Assembly: GCF_003217775.1 (NCBI RefSeq)
Contig: NZ_QJVJ01000003.1
Location: 186,001 to 250,000, forward strand
DNA from: Paenibacillus flagellatus
GTDB taxonomy: Bacteria; Bacillota; Bacilli; Paenibacillales; NBRC-103111
Direction: 5' to 3'
DNA length: 64,000 nt
The position numbers were made by a program, and so were the translations under genes. The notes beneath the pieces are model-generated. The model was not told the origin of the DNA, ran no database searches, and saw only the letters and a list, made by a program, of their open reading frames with translations. The stretch's first letter is position 1. Each line of letters starts with the position of its first letter. Below, one piece after another: positions 41,362 to 50,748 of the stretch.

Positions 41362-43101
41362 TCAGCTTAACCCGATGAAAATTTTCACCCGCATGCCGCC
41401 CAGCTCCGAGCGCGCGATCGACACGCCGTAGCCGGGGCCGTAGCGCAGCTGGATGCGACGGTGCACGTTGACGAGGCCGGTCGTCTCCTCGAACCGGTTT
41501 TCGGAATGGCGCAGTCTCGCGTTCAACCGGTCGATGTCCGCCTCGGTGACGGCGTTCCCGTTATCCTCCACGTAAAAGGCGAAGCCGTCCGCCTCGCGTT
41601 CGCCGCGCACCCACAGCTCGCCTTCGGCGCGCATATTGCCGAGCGCATGCTTGTACGCGTTCTCGATGACGGGCTGAAGGACGAGACGCGGTACGGTAAG
41701 AGCGAGCCCCTGCTCCTCGCAATCGAATTCGACGTGAATGCGCTCCCCGTAGCATACCGACTGCATATCGACATAGGTGCGGGAATGCTTCACCTCGAGC
41801 TCGAGCGGGATGTCGTCCTCGTCGTTGCGAGTAATGAAGTGAAAATATTCGCCGATGTACAGGCAAAACTGGTACGCCTTCTCCTTTTGCCGGTCGGACT
41901 TGATCAGCCGGCACAGGACGAAAAAGCAGTTGTACAAAAAATGGGGATTGATTTGCGCCTGCAGCCGCTTCAGCTCGGACCGCTGGTTGCGGATTTGCTG
42001 CTCGTAATTGTCCTCGATCAGCGTGCGCAGCGAATGGATCGTATCGTTGAACGCCTGGTACAAATACCCGAATTCGTCGCGTCCGCGGTCGATCGCGATC
42101 GGCTCCAGCCGGTTTTGCTGCACGCGCCGGAACGAATGGACGAGCCGCATGAGCGGTCGGTAAATGAGCCGGAACAGCGAATACGAGAAGAACAGGACGA
42201 CGAGCGCGGCCAGTGCGCACGCCCACCAAAACCAAACCCGGTATTTCCGGATCGGACCGAGAACGTTCGCTTCGGGGATCAGGCTGACCGAATATGAGTT
42301 CCACAGCGGGGAAAACTTGTATACCGCCAAATAGGTCTCTCCTTCGTACCGGACCGTCTCATACCCCTCCGTCTTCCCTTCCGCCCGAACGCTGCGGACG
42401 AAAGCTTCGGCCGTCGCGACGAGCGCCGGATCGCTGCCGCTCTGGATATGCCAGCCGCGATCGACGTTGACGAGCACGCTCTTGCCGCCAAGCGTGCTGC
42501 CGATTTGCGCGAGCGACTGCCGGATCCGCTGCGAGGACAGCTCGACGCCGACGACGAACAGCGGCTCGCGCTGCGTCACCGCGGGAACCTGCATCGAGAT
42601 GAACAGCCGGTCGTCCCAGAACAGAAGCGGCTCCTCGTACGTCCGGTTTTTCGTCTGCATCGCCTCGTACTCCGACCGGTCGATCGACGTTTCGTAATCG
42701 GCGCTGAGCAGCGTTCGTCCGATCGAGGGCACGTACGCGCGCGCCTCCTCGATGAAAGGGCTCGACTCCTTCATCAGCTGGAGCCGCTGCTGAATATCCC
42801 ATATCGTTTGCGTCCGCTCGTAGACGGATAGCTCGTTGCCGGCCGCGGCGATCTCCATCAGATCGTCGTCCGTGACGTATTTCGGCAAATACCGGACGAT
42901 CCGGTCCGCCTCCTTGTCGAGCGATTCCAGGTAATACCGGGTTGTATTCAAGGTCGAGAGCGATATTTCCCGCCGGATGCTCTCCGAGCCTTTCTCGTTG
43001 ATCAGCCAAGTGACGGCCATGAGCGGGAAAAGGACGGCCAGAAACGCGGCCAGCATTTTATGAAAAATCGAAAAGTCCCTCAATCGGAGCAACCGCTTCA
43101 T
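41362..43101 (-). CDS. Sensor histidine kinase, YesM type (system C)
   Basis: 579 aa. Membrane segments at about 14-34 and 280-303 flank an extracytoplasmic sensor region of about 245 residues. A HAMP linker follows, then a His_kinase domain with NPHFLYN and phospho-acceptor H387, and an HATPase_c domain (LVLQPVIENAYKHALG, YVEDNGNAVTEAD). Kinases of this family in Bacillales sense extracellular sugars, sometimes through a binding protein. The gene is cotranscribed with the response regulator downstream and 40 bp after the permease gene upstream. Confidence 0.93.
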   Translation of the reverse strand: MKRLLRLRDFSIFHKMLAAFLAVLFPLMAVTWLINEKGSESIRREISLSTLNTTRYYLESLDKEADRIVRYLPKYVTDDDLMEIAAAGNELSVYERTQTIWDIQQRLQLMKESSPFIEEARAYVPSIGRTLLSADYETSIDRSEYEAMQTKNRTYEEPLLFWDDRLFISMQVPAVTQREPLFVVGVELSSQRIRQSLAQIGSTLGGKSVLVNVDRGWHIQSGSDPALVATAEAFVRSVRAEGKTEGYETVRYEGETYLAVYKFSPLWNSYSVSLIPEANVLGPIRKYRVWFWWACALAALVVLFFSYSLFRLIYRPLMRLVHSFRRVQQNRLEPIAIDRGRDEFGYLYQAFNDTIHSLRTLIEDNYEQQIRNQRSELKRLQAQINPHFLYNCFFVLCRLIKSDRQKEKAYQFCLYIGEYFHFITRNDEDDIPLELEVKHSRTYVDMQSVCYGERIHVEFDCEEQGLALTVPRLVLQPVIENAYKHALGNMRAEGELWVRGEREADGFAFYVEDNGNAVTEADIDRLNARLRHSENRFEETTGLVNVHRRIQLRYGPGYGVSIARSELGGMRVKIFIGLS

Positions 43102-43141
43102 CGTCCGTCCACCGCCATGCTGTTGATCGAAATGCGTTCTC

Positions 43142-44026
43142 TTATTCTTTGACGCTCCCCATCACAATTCCTTTAATGAAAAACCGCTGCAGGAACGGAT
43201 ACACGATCAGGATCGGGAACGCCGCCACGAAAATTTGCGCCGCCTTGCTCGTCCGGTCGGACAGCTTGATCATCAGCTCCGCGTTTTCCGTCTTCAGGAA
43301 GCGGAAATCGAGGTTGATGATGATCGTCTGCAAAAACGTTTGCAGCGGATAGTTGTCGGGCTCGTTCATGAGCAGCATGCCGTCGAGCCAGCTGTTCCAA
43401 TGGCCGACCATCGTGAACAGACCGGTCGTCGCGAGCGCGGGCATGGACAGCGGCACGTAGATTGTCCACAGCGTGACGAAATGACCGGCGCCGTCGATCC
43501 GCGACGATTCCTCCAGCTCCTTCGGCAAGCCGCGATAAAAGTTCAGCAGCAAAATGACGTTGAACACGGCCAGCGCCCCCGGGAGGACGAGCGCCCAAAT
43601 CGTATTGATCAAGCCGAGCGCCTTGATCGTCATGTACCAAGGAATGAGGCCGCCGCTGAACAGGATCGTGAAGACGAACACCCAGACGTACAACGTGCGC
43701 AGCCGAAACTGCCCCGTCTCCTTCGACAGCGGGTACGCCGTCATGATCGTCAAAAACATGCTGATCGCCGTGCCGAGCACGACGCGTTGGATCGTGACCC
43801 AAAAGGCGCGCAAATATTCCGGCTTGCCGAAGACGTTGTCGTAAGCGGCGGTCGTGAAATCGACGGGCCAAAGGACGACCTTGCCGGCCGAAGCCGCGGC
43901 TCCGGAGCTGAACGAGACGGCCAATATATGGATGAGAGGCATCAGGCAGATGAACGAAGTCGCCGCCAGGAAGATCAGGTTGGCGCCCAGGAACAGCCGC
44001 CGGCCGAGCGATAGTTTGTAAGGCAT
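43142..44026 (-). CDS. Carbohydrate ABC transporter permease, LplC/YtcP type (system C)
   Basis: 294 aa with six expected membrane segments. The EAA loop ESSRIDGAGHFVTLWTIYVP is present, and the C-terminus FFIKGIVMGSVKE is typical of the family. It lies 25 bp after the LplB-type partner and 40 bp before the kinase gene, so importer and sensor are in one operon. Confidence 0.92.
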   Translation of the reverse strand: MPYKLSLGRRLFLGANLIFLAATSFICLMPLIHILAVSFSSGAAASAGKVVLWPVDFTTAAYDNVFGKPEYLRAFWVTIQRVVLGTAISMFLTIMTAYPLSKETGQFRLRTLYVWVFVFTILFSGGLIPWYMTIKALGLINTIWALVLPGALAVFNVILLLNFYRGLPKELEESSRIDGAGHFVTLWTIYVPLSMPALATTGLFTMVGHWNSWLDGMLLMNEPDNYPLQTFLQTIIINLDFRFLKTENAELMIKLSDRTSKAAQIFVAAFPILIVYPFLQRFFIKGIVMGSVKE

Positions 44027-44051
44027 ACGGACACCTCGTTGTCATGACATT

Positions 44052-44957
44052 CTAGAAAATGCGGTAATTCGCGAATCGGTAGGCAAGCACGTACGAAACC
44101 GAGATGAACAAAAACGAGACGACCGACTTCAGCAGCCCGACCGCCGTCGCGAACCCGTATTGGGATTGCTGTACGCCCATCCGGTAGACGAACGTATCGA
44201 TGATGTCGGCGCTTTCGTACACTTGCGGGCTGTACAGGTTGAAAATTTGGTCGAAGCCGGCGTTGAGGACGTTGCCGATGTTCAGCGTGAGCATCAGCAC
44301 GATAATCGGCATCATGCCCGGTATCGTAATGTGCAGCGTCTGCTTCCACCGCCCCGCTCCGTCCATCTCCGCCGCTTCGTACAGCGACGGATTGATGCCG
44401 GTCAAGGCGGCCAAGTAGACGATCGTGCCGAAGCCGAATTCTTTCCAGACGTCCGATACGACCATAACGTACGGAAACCAGCGGTTGTCGCCGAGGAAGA
44501 AGATCGGCTCGAACCCGAGCGAGACGATCACTTGGTTCACCAGCCCGGTCGACGGCGAAAGCACGTCGATCAAGATGCCGCTGAGCAGAACCCACGACAG
44601 GAAATGCGGCAAGTAGACGAGCGTCTGGAACGCCCGCTTGATCCATTGCCGGGTCAGCTCGTTCAGCAATATCGCGATCGCGATCGGCACGAACAGCCCC
44701 GCCGCGATTTTCATGACGGCGATATAGATCGTGTTGAAGAATATCCGCCCGATATCGGGATAGTCGAACAAAAACCGGAAGTTTTTCCATCCGACGAACG
44801 GAGAGCCGAACAGCCCTTTGGTCGGAATATATTTCTGAAACGCCATCAGGATGCCCGCCATCGGGATATAGCTGAATACGATGACGAAGACGAGTCCCGG
44901 AACGAGCATCGCATGGAGCGGCCATTCCCGCTTCCAGATGCGCAAGATCGAATGCAT
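44052..44957 (-). CDS. Carbohydrate ABC transporter permease, LplB type (system C)
   Basis: 301 aa. VFSYIPMAGILMAFQKYIPTKG and LVYLPHFLSWVLLSGILIDV are LplB-type signatures, and the EAA-like loop EAAEMDGAGRWKQTLHITIP is intact. It receives substrate from the lipoprotein encoded upstream; a small hairpin lies between the two genes. Confidence 0.92.
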   Translation of the reverse strand: MHSILRIWKREWPLHAMLVPGLVFVIVFSYIPMAGILMAFQKYIPTKGLFGSPFVGWKNFRFLFDYPDIGRIFFNTIYIAVMKIAAGLFVPIAIAILLNELTRQWIKRAFQTLVYLPHFLSWVLLSGILIDVLSPSTGLVNQVIVSLGFEPIFFLGDNRWFPYVMVVSDVWKEFGFGTIVYLAALTGINPSLYEAAEMDGAGRWKQTLHITIPGMMPIIVLMLTLNIGNVLNAGFDQIFNLYSPQVYESADIIDTFVYRMGVQQSQYGFATAVGLLKSVVSFLFISVSYVLAYRFANYRIF

Positions 44958-44989
44958 CGTGCACCACCGCCTTTTGAGCCGTAAAAGAA

Positions 44990-45015
44990 GAGGGATCGTC
45001 CGAGATCGATCCCTC
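44990..45015 (-). terminator. Intercistronic hairpin between binding-protein and permease genes (system C)
   Basis: A 9-bp perfect stem (GAGGGATCG / CGATCCCTC) is followed on the minus strand by a CTTCTTTT tract. It sits 14 bp after the binding-protein stop codon. It probably acts as a leaky terminator or 3' stabiliser that gives more binding protein than permease. Confidence 0.6.
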
Positions 45016-45029
45016 CCTCATGCCCAGAT

Positions 45030-46685
45030 CTATTTGTTCTTCGCGTACCAGTCGTTCACTTCTTTGGTCATTTGATCGCCGCCCAGCTTCTTCCAATCGG
45101 CGACGAACTTGTCGAACTCGTCGACCGGCACCTGGTTCATGATGATTTTGAAAAACACCTCGTCCCGCTTCTTCTCGAGAATCGCGTTCTTCTCCACCAT
45201 CGTCGGCGTCGGCGCCCCGAAAAATTTCGTTTGCTGGAACTGGTTGTTTTTCTTCATGTCGGGATAGTGCGACACCGCTCCCTTCGGACCGGAAATCAAA
45301 TATTCCCACCACATGCCGGTGTCGCCGTTTACGTATTTCATCGCCCGGGCATACCGGGTTTTCTGATCCTTCGTTTTCGGCAGGCTGTCGTCCTTGTTCG
45401 CGATCGCCTTCGGAAGCACTTCGCCGTTCGTGCTCGTCTGGTTGTACACCGTCAGCGGGTTGAGCAGCCAGTAGTTGTTCCCTTTCTCCACGCGGTCCTT
45501 GCCGAATTCGTACACCTTGTTTTCTTCCGTCTGGTTGTTGTCGACGACGATCCAATGATTGAGCAGACGGATGACCGCTTCCGGATGCTTGGCTTTCTTG
45601 GACACGACGTAATATTGGTCCGCGCCCAGGCCGATTTGCATCTTCGCCGGCTTGTCGTCGATCGAGAGAATCGGGAAGACGCCCCATTCCTGCACGACCT
45701 TGCCGTCCTTCACCGCGCCTTTCGCCAGATGGGCCGGCGCCCACTCGGCTCCGTAGACGATGCCGATGCTGTCGTTATACAGCAGCTCCGACGCCTTTTG
45801 CGTATCTTTGACGCCGAATTCCGGGTCGATCAGCCCTTTTTTGAACATGTCCTGCAGCGCTCTCAGCGCGTTTTTCATCTCCGGCTGCACGTAGCCGAGG
45901 ACGAGCTTGCCGGTGCCGTCGTCGATCCACGTATCCGTATAGGCGTGGAAGCCGTTGAAGAAGCCGATCAATCCGGTAACGCCGTCCTTGAAATCTTTGT
46001 TCAGCGCGATGCCGTACGGCTTGCCGGTGCCGCCGGGGTCGTTTTTCTTGAACGCCTCCGCGATCGCGATCAAATCCTGCATCGACTTCGGCTCGGCCAA
46101 GTTCAGCTTTTTGAGCCAATCGGTGCGCACGTAGACGAATTGCGCGTTGAACGGATTCGACGTCCGCGGAATGCCCATCAGCTTGCCGTCGATCGTCGCG
46201 GACTTCATCTGGAGGCCGCCGTCCATCTTCATGAACTTCTTCGTCTCTTCGGTCGCGAACTTGTTGTACACATCCGTCAAATCCATGATCATGTCCGCTT
46301 CGATCAGCTGCTGGAGCTGGGTCGCGTCGACCGGGAAAAAGTCGGGAATGTCGTTCGAGGCGATGGCCATCTTCAGCTTTTCCTTGAATTGGGCCGAATC
46401 GGCAGCCACCCACTTGTTCGTAATTTTGACGCCGGCGTCTTTCTCGTAAGCGTCGTACACCGCGTTTTTGTCGAAGCTTTCGCCCGGATCGAACTTCAAG
46501 TACGGATCGCTTTCCCGTACGGTCGACACCTCGAGAACGGCTTTCGAATCGGACGTCGTCGCGCCTGCGGACGGTGTCGTCGTAGACGTCTGCGGATTCG
46601 GCTCCGTTTTGCTGCACGCCGCGACGGCGACACTCGCGATCAGCGCGGCGGCGATGACGCCGTGCCGCTTCCATATCTTTTTCAT
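45030..46685 (-). CDS. Extracellular solute-binding lipoprotein of ABC import system C
   Basis: 551 aa behind GGGAGGGG. The signal MKKIWKRHGVIAAALIASVA ends in a lipobox with C24, followed by a Ser/Thr-rich linker (TSTTTPSAGATTSDSK). It belongs to the LplA/YtcQ group by size and by motifs such as LIAIAEAFKKNDPGGTGKPYG. First gene of the five-gene system C operon (binding protein, two permeases, kinase, regulator). The sugar is unknown; none of the enzymes in the window is in this operon. Confidence 0.9.
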   Translation of the reverse strand: MKKIWKRHGVIAAALIASVAVAACSKTEPNPQTSTTTPSAGATTSDSKAVLEVSTVRESDPYLKFDPGESFDKNAVYDAYEKDAGVKITNKWVAADSAQFKEKLKMAIASNDIPDFFPVDATQLQQLIEADMIMDLTDVYNKFATEETKKFMKMDGGLQMKSATIDGKLMGIPRTSNPFNAQFVYVRTDWLKKLNLAEPKSMQDLIAIAEAFKKNDPGGTGKPYGIALNKDFKDGVTGLIGFFNGFHAYTDTWIDDGTGKLVLGYVQPEMKNALRALQDMFKKGLIDPEFGVKDTQKASELLYNDSIGIVYGAEWAPAHLAKGAVKDGKVVQEWGVFPILSIDDKPAKMQIGLGADQYYVVSKKAKHPEAVIRLLNHWIVVDNNQTEENKVYEFGKDRVEKGNNYWLLNPLTVYNQTSTNGEVLPKAIANKDDSLPKTKDQKTRYARAMKYVNGDTGMWWEYLISGPKGAVSHYPDMKKNNQFQQTKFFGAPTPTMVEKNAILEKKRDEVFFKIIMNQVPVDEFDKFVADWKKLGGDQMTKEVNDWYAKNK

Positions 46686-46950
46686 AGGACCCCTCCCAAA
46701 TGCTCTGGATGTTCATCGGAATACCGCGCGCGTTTCAGCTTCCTTTGATAATTCTAGTATAAAAACCGGATCGCCCGTCAGCCATATACTAGTCTTTACA
46801 TGGATATACACCTATTGAGGCGAGCCGGCCGACCCGATGAACTAAACAATAGCCGAGCTCTATCAAGGAGACAAGCCATTTAGTCGAAATCGATTGATCA
46901 AGCGGCGCTGACGCCCGCCAAAACCAAGTCGGGTCGTGTATAAAATGCTG
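46686..46950. other. Intergenic region upstream of system C and the DoxX promoter
   Basis: About 265 bp without a supportable gene; short open frames here lack ribosome binding sites and coding character. A pair of related short sites (ACTAGTATA near 46789 and TAGTATAAA near 46755) lies 65-105 bp upstream of the binding-protein start and could belong to the promoter of system C, but no clear -35/-10 pair was found. Confidence 0.4.
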
Positions 46951-47002
46951 TTGACATGACACCGAATGGTGTCCTATAATCAATTAGACACCAAATGGTG
47001 TC
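46951..47002 (+). promoter_or_regulatory. Strong promoter with two identical-type repressor operators
   Basis: TTGACA (46951-46956), 18 bp, TATAAT (46975-46980): both hexamers are perfect. GACACC-GAAT-GGTGTC (46958-46973) fills the spacer exactly and GACACC-AAAT-GGTGTC (46987-47002) lies at the expected start site, 29 bp further. Such a layout implies tight repression by a dimeric repressor. No candidate repressor gene is adjacent. Confidence 0.85.
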
Positions 47003-47047
47003 CGAATGACGAGTTTCGTTTGAAACCCGATGAGGAGGAAATTGAGG

Positions 47048-47464
47048 ATGATAATTGGTACGGAAACAAAGGTGAAAGCGGGAACCCAACCCCGCGGAAA
47101 GACGATCGCTTATTGGACGGTCACATTATTGCTCGCGGCGGCCATAACGTTAAGCGGTATCGGGCAATTGATGCAGCTTGGGGGAAACGTCGAGTTGGTG
47201 GCGAATCTCGGTTATCCCTTGTACGTCATGACCATTCTCGGGGTGTGGAAAGTGCTAGGGGCCGTAGCTCTCGTCGTGCCGCGTTTTCCCCGGCTTAAAG
47301 AATGGACTCACGCCGGTATCTTCTTTTTGATGACAGGTGCGGCTTTCTCTCATGCGTTTGCCGGCGATGATGGCGATTACGGGTTTTCCGTTATTTTACC
47401 GCTTGGGTATGCCGCACTGAATATCGCCTCGTGGGCGCTGCGTCCGAGCAGCCGCACACTTTAA
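47048..47464 (+). CDS. DoxX-family membrane protein
   Basis: 138 aa from the ATG at 47048 (AGGAGG, 9-base spacing). Four hydrophobic helices are visible: IAYWTVTLLLAAAITLSGIG, LGYPLYVMTILGVWKVLGAVALV, AGIFFLMTGAAFSHAFAG and FSVILPLGYAALNIASWAL. The pattern GIGQLMQLGG and LGVWKVLGAVALVVPRFPRLKEW is typical of DoxX_2-like proteins, which are small quinone-pool-linked membrane proteins of mostly unknown role. It is driven by the strong double-operator promoter and followed by the CDGSH gene. Confidence 0.85.
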   Translation: MIIGTETKVKAGTQPRGKTIAYWTVTLLLAAAITLSGIGQLMQLGGNVELVANLGYPLYVMTILGVWKVLGAVALVVPRFPRLKEWTHAGIFFLMTGAAFSHAFAGDDGDYGFSVILPLGYAALNIASWALRPSSRTL

Positions 47465-47545
47465 GGAGGAGAATCGTTCAATCGCCGCCGCTTGCGGAAT
47501 ATACTGGATGCGGAAGGAAATACTGAAGGTCACGGGGGGATTCCA

Positions 47546-47758
47546 ATGGAACAAGCCAAACCGACGATCAAAATTAACGACAACGGCTCGATCCGGGTTA
47601 CCGGGGACGTCGAGCTTGTCGACGGCGAGGGCAACAAGTTCGAGACGGGCGCCTCCTTCTCGCTCTGCCGTTGCGGCGCGTCGGAGAAAAAACCGTTTTG
47701 CGACGGAACGCACAAAAAAATCGGCTTCCAGAGCGCGCCGCGCGCCCAGCAGCCTTGA
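47546..47758 (+). CDS. CDGSH iron-sulfur domain protein
   Basis: 70 aa. CRCGASEKKPFCDGTH (C41, C43, C52, H56) is a complete CDGSH motif, which binds a redox-active 2Fe-2S cluster through three Cys and one His. Bacterial members are small soluble proteins of unknown partner. The start at 47546 follows a G-run (GGGGGGA). It lies 81 bp after the DoxX gene and is probably in the same transcript, ended by the strong hairpin at 47784. Confidence 0.92.
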   Translation: MEQAKPTIKINDNGSIRVTGDVELVDGEGNKFETGASFSLCRCGASEKKPFCDGTHKKIGFQSAPRAQQP

Positions 47759-47783
47759 CGGACCAAAGCGGCGAATCGGGCCG

Positions 47784-47831
47784 AACGCGCAAAGCGCCAC
47801 TTTTCGAAGAGTGGCGCTTTGCGCGTTTTTT
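47784..47831 (+). terminator. Strong Rho-independent terminator
   Basis: Arms AACGCGCAAAGCGCCACT / AGTGGCGCTTTGCGCGTT are perfectly paired with a 6-base loop and followed by TTTT. It ends the DoxX-CDGSH transcript. Confidence 0.92.
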
Positions 47832-47915
47832 GGGATCGGACGAAACTGCACTTCCCCGATACGTCGAGCGGCATGCCGGTGCCGAAGTCGAACCGGTGCG
47901 AATGCCAAGGCGTTT

Positions 47916-48702
47916 TTCCAGACGGAGCCGCACCGGCAGATGAACCATCGCGGCTTGGTCGCCTCGTTCTACGAGCGGCTGCTCGACAGCGGGCTGCATC
48001 GGGATTTGCTGCCGGAAGGAGCCGCTTTGGACGGATACAAGCTGCTGTTCACCCCTTTCGTCCCTTATGTAGATGCGGGCTTCCTCGAAAGGGCGCTGCG
48101 ATTTGTCGGCGACGGAGGCGTCTGGGTCGTCGGTCCTCTCACCGGCGGACGTACGGAAGAGCACACCGTCCCGACGGACGCCGCGCTCGGCGAGCTGGAG
48201 CGGTACGCCGGCGTGGAGACGCTGTACACGTACCCGATGGCAGGAACCGGCACGATCGGCCGCGCGTTCGGCGTCGAAGCCCCGCTGTCGCTCTGGAGCG
48301 CCGTCTTCGAGCCGAAAGAGGCTGCGGCGATCGGCACGCTGTTGAACGGCATTACCCCGGGGGCCGCCATTGTCACGGAAAACCGCTGCGGCCGCGACAA
48401 AATCGTCATGCTCGGATCGTTGCCAGACGGCGCCGAAGGGGAACGGCCTGCTCGACCGGCTGATCGATCATTACGCCGGAGAAGCGGACGTCCGGCTGCG
48501 CACCGACGCGACGAAAGGAACGATCGTCGCCCCGAGGCGCGGCGACGGCGGCGACGTCTGGGTCGTCGTCAACATGGACGGAGCCGGCGGCAGCGTCACG
48601 GTCCCGCGGGACGGGTACGACGCGCTGACGAACGTGCGCATCCCCGCCGGCCGGCTCGACGTCGGACGCTACGAGTACCGGATCGTCCGGTTCTACGGGT
48701 AA
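47916..48702 (+). pseudogene. Remnant of a GH42 beta-galactosidase (C-terminal part, frameshifted)
   Basis: From about 47916 one frame reads FQTEPHRQMNHRGLVASFYE ... GVWVVGPLTGGRTEEHTVP ... ITPGAAIVTENRCGRDKIVM, which fits the trimerisation domain and following part of GH42 beta-galactosidases. At a GGGG run (48439-48442) the reading frame changes; the second frame continues NGLLDRLIDHYAGEADVRLR to GRYEYRIVRFYG and a TAA. The catalytic TIM barrel that should precede it is absent. The sequence starts directly behind the CDGSH terminator. The lost 5' part makes true decay more likely than a single sequencing error. Confidence 0.7.
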
Positions 48703-48703
48703 G

Positions 48704-48738
48704 AAAAAGCGTCTCGCGATTTGCGAGACGCCTTTTTC
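48704..48738. terminator. Bidirectional terminator
   Basis: AAAAAGCGTCTCGC / GCGAGACGCCTTTTT stem with a 5-base loop between the GH42 remnant and the GH105 gene; it can end the minus-strand system D operon. Confidence 0.85.
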
Positions 48739-48764
48739 TTCGTATTGCCGATTCCGGCCCGCAT

Positions 48765-49808
48765 TCAGCAGCCGTTGCCGAACGGATTGTTCCGCGATCG
48801 CAGCACCTGAGCCAGAAACGCGAGCGCCAGCCCCTGTCCCCACCCTTGAATGCGCTTGTCGGGCACGCTCTTGTAGCCCGCCGCGTCGTTCATGACCGCT
48901 GTTCCGGCGGAGACGCCGGTGACGGTGCCGTCCGCGGCGATGCGCGCCAGAATGCCGTCGATCGATCGCTGCGCGTACTTGTTGTACAGCCTCCCTCTCG
49001 ACAGGAGCGCCGCGGCGATGCCGGCCGAGCCGGACGTTTCGAGCGGCGACGAAGGGTCGTCCACGATCGTATGCCACAGGCCGGACTCGTGCTGCAGACG
49101 GACGAGCGCGCTCAGCTGATCGCGGAGCGACCCGTCGATCAGCATGAAGGACGGATGCGTCACCGGCACGAGCTCGAGCGCCCGCGCCATCGTCAGCGCC
49201 GCCCAGCTGTTGCCGCGCGCCCAATGAATGGCCGACATATGGTTGCGGGCGATGTTGTCCCAGCCGTGGTAATACAAATTCGTCACCGGGTCCTGCAGCA
49301 GGTTTTCGTGACCGTGGTACTGCCTCAAGCCGTCCTCGAAGTAATCGTCCCTCTCCAGCAGCTTGCCGATTCGCAGCAAGTAGTAGCCGGCCATGAACAT
49401 CGTGTCGACCCACGCCTGCTCCGGAAAGCTGTAGCTCTCCGAGTTGACCGTATGCTGGAAGATGCCGTCCCCGAACCGTTCCGCCTCGTGCTTCAAGTAG
49501 TCGGCCATCTCCCGGGCCGTCGCGATGTACTTCTCGTCCTTCGTCGCCTCGTACAGCGTCAAGAGCGAGTGGCCGATCGATACGGCGTTCACGGACAGCT
49601 TCGGCAGCCCGTCCTCCATATTCTCGTCGACCCACGCCCGAACGCCGGTCAAGTACGCTTCATTGCCGGTAGCGGCGTACGCTTCGCATACGCCGTAAAA
49701 GGCGACGCCTCCCGGCCAATCCCAAGCGAAATCCATCCGGAACGTCCGGTTTACGACCCGTTCGATGGCGTCGCGGATTACGGTATCGTCGAATTGCAGC
49801 ATCGGCAT
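48765..49808 (-). CDS. GH105 unsaturated rhamnogalacturonyl hydrolase (YesR/YteR-like)
   Basis: 347 aa, no signal peptide, so cytoplasmic. GH105 enzymes remove the unsaturated galacturonyl residue from the non-reducing end of rhamnogalacturonan-I lyase products. AWDWPGGVAFYG (~28-39), the general-acid region FPEQAWVDTMFMAGYY with D135, IHWARGNSWAA and IQGWGQGLALAF are family motifs. It is the last gene of the system D operon, 27 bp after the permease gene. Its presence indicates that system D imports unsaturated pectin fragments. Confidence 0.93.
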   Translation of the reverse strand: MPMLQFDDTVIRDAIERVVNRTFRMDFAWDWPGGVAFYGVCEAYAATGNEAYLTGVRAWVDENMEDGLPKLSVNAVSIGHSLLTLYEATKDEKYIATAREMADYLKHEAERFGDGIFQHTVNSESYSFPEQAWVDTMFMAGYYLLRIGKLLERDDYFEDGLRQYHGHENLLQDPVTNLYYHGWDNIARNHMSAIHWARGNSWAALTMARALELVPVTHPSFMLIDGSLRDQLSALVRLQHESGLWHTIVDDPSSPLETSGSAGIAAALLSRGRLYNKYAQRSIDGILARIAADGTVTGVSAGTAVMNDAAGYKSVPDKRIQGWGQGLALAFLAQVLRSRNNPFGNGC

Positions 49809-49835
49809 CGATGTTCGTTCCCCTTCCCGTCCCTA

Positions 49836-50744
49836 TTATCCTTTCAATCCGCTCGTGCTGATCCCTTCCACGATATACCGTTGGAAGAACAGGAACACGA
49901 CGACGATCGGCACGAGCGACAGCGTCGCCATCGCGAACATGCCGCCCCAGTTGTTCAGCGACTCGCCGTCCAAAAACAGCTTGAGCGCAAGCGACACCGG
50001 GTACAGCTCCGGCTTGTTCAAGTAGAGCAGCGGGTTGATGAAATCGTCCCATCTCCAGTAAAAGGAGAAGATCGTCGCCGTAATGAGAGCCGGCGTAATG
50101 AGCGGGACGATGATGCGGAAGAAGATGCCGTATTTGCTGCAGCCGTCGATTTTCGCCGCCTCATCCAGCTCGCCCGGTATCGTCCGGATAAACTGCATGA
50201 TCAGGAAGACGAAAAACGGAACCGCGAAAAACTGCGGAACGATGACCGGCTTGAACGACGACAGCCATCCGAGCTTGGCGAACATGACGTATTGCGGGAT
50301 GATCGTCACGTCGTGCGGCAGCATCATCGTCATCATGAGGCAGCCGAACCAGAGGCTCTTCCCCCAGAACGGAATGCGGGCGAACGCATACGCGACGAGC
50401 GCCGAGCTCGCGACCGCCCCGATCGTCGACACCGTGACGATGAACAGCGAGTTGCGGAAAAACGTCGCGAACGTGTTGCCGGCGAAGCCCGCCCAGCCGG
50501 TCGCATAGTTCTCCCAGGCGATCCGGCTCGGCAGCAGGCTGTAAGCGCTCGCGAAAATTTCCCCGTTCGGCTTCAGCGAGCTGGAGACGAGCCACAAGAT
50601 CGGATACAGCATGACGAGAGCCAGTCCTCCGACAAGCAGATGGTAAGCGATCGTCTTCCAGCGGCTGCCTCCGGAACGGATGCGCTCCGTCTTTTCGGCG
50701 TGTCCGGCTGCGGCCGGGCCCGTTGCGATTTTGCTGACGGCCAT
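49836..50744 (-). CDS. Carbohydrate ABC transporter permease, MalG/YesQ type (system D)
   Basis: 302 aa with a 30-residue hydrophilic N-terminus before the first membrane segment ([20 protein letters not shown]). The EAA loop [20 protein letters not shown] (about 203-222) docks the ATPase. [21 protein letters not shown] is characteristic of the MalG group. It lies 4 bp after the MalF-type partner gene and corresponds in position to yesQ. Confidence 0.92.
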   Translation of the reverse strand: MAVSKIATGPAAAGHAEKTERIRSGGSRWKTIAYHLLVGGLALVMLYPILWLVSSSLKPNGEIFASAYSLLPSRIAWENYATGWAGFAGNTFATFFRNSLFIVTVSTIGAVASSALVAYAFARIPFWGKSLWFGCLMMTMMLPHDVTIIPQYVMFAKLGWLSSFKPVIVPQFFAVPFFVFLIMQFIRTIPGELDEAAKIDGCSKYGIFFRIIVPLITPALITATIFSFYWRWDDFINPLLYLNKPELYPVSLALKLFLDGESLNNWGGMFAMATLSLVPIVVVFLFFQRYIVEGISTSGLKG

Positions 50745-50748
50745 GGCG

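Noticed and set aside
46789-47089. Small minus-strand open frames before the DoxX promoter
   Set aside because: No ribosome binding site, no recognisable sequence, and they overlap the promoter and operators.
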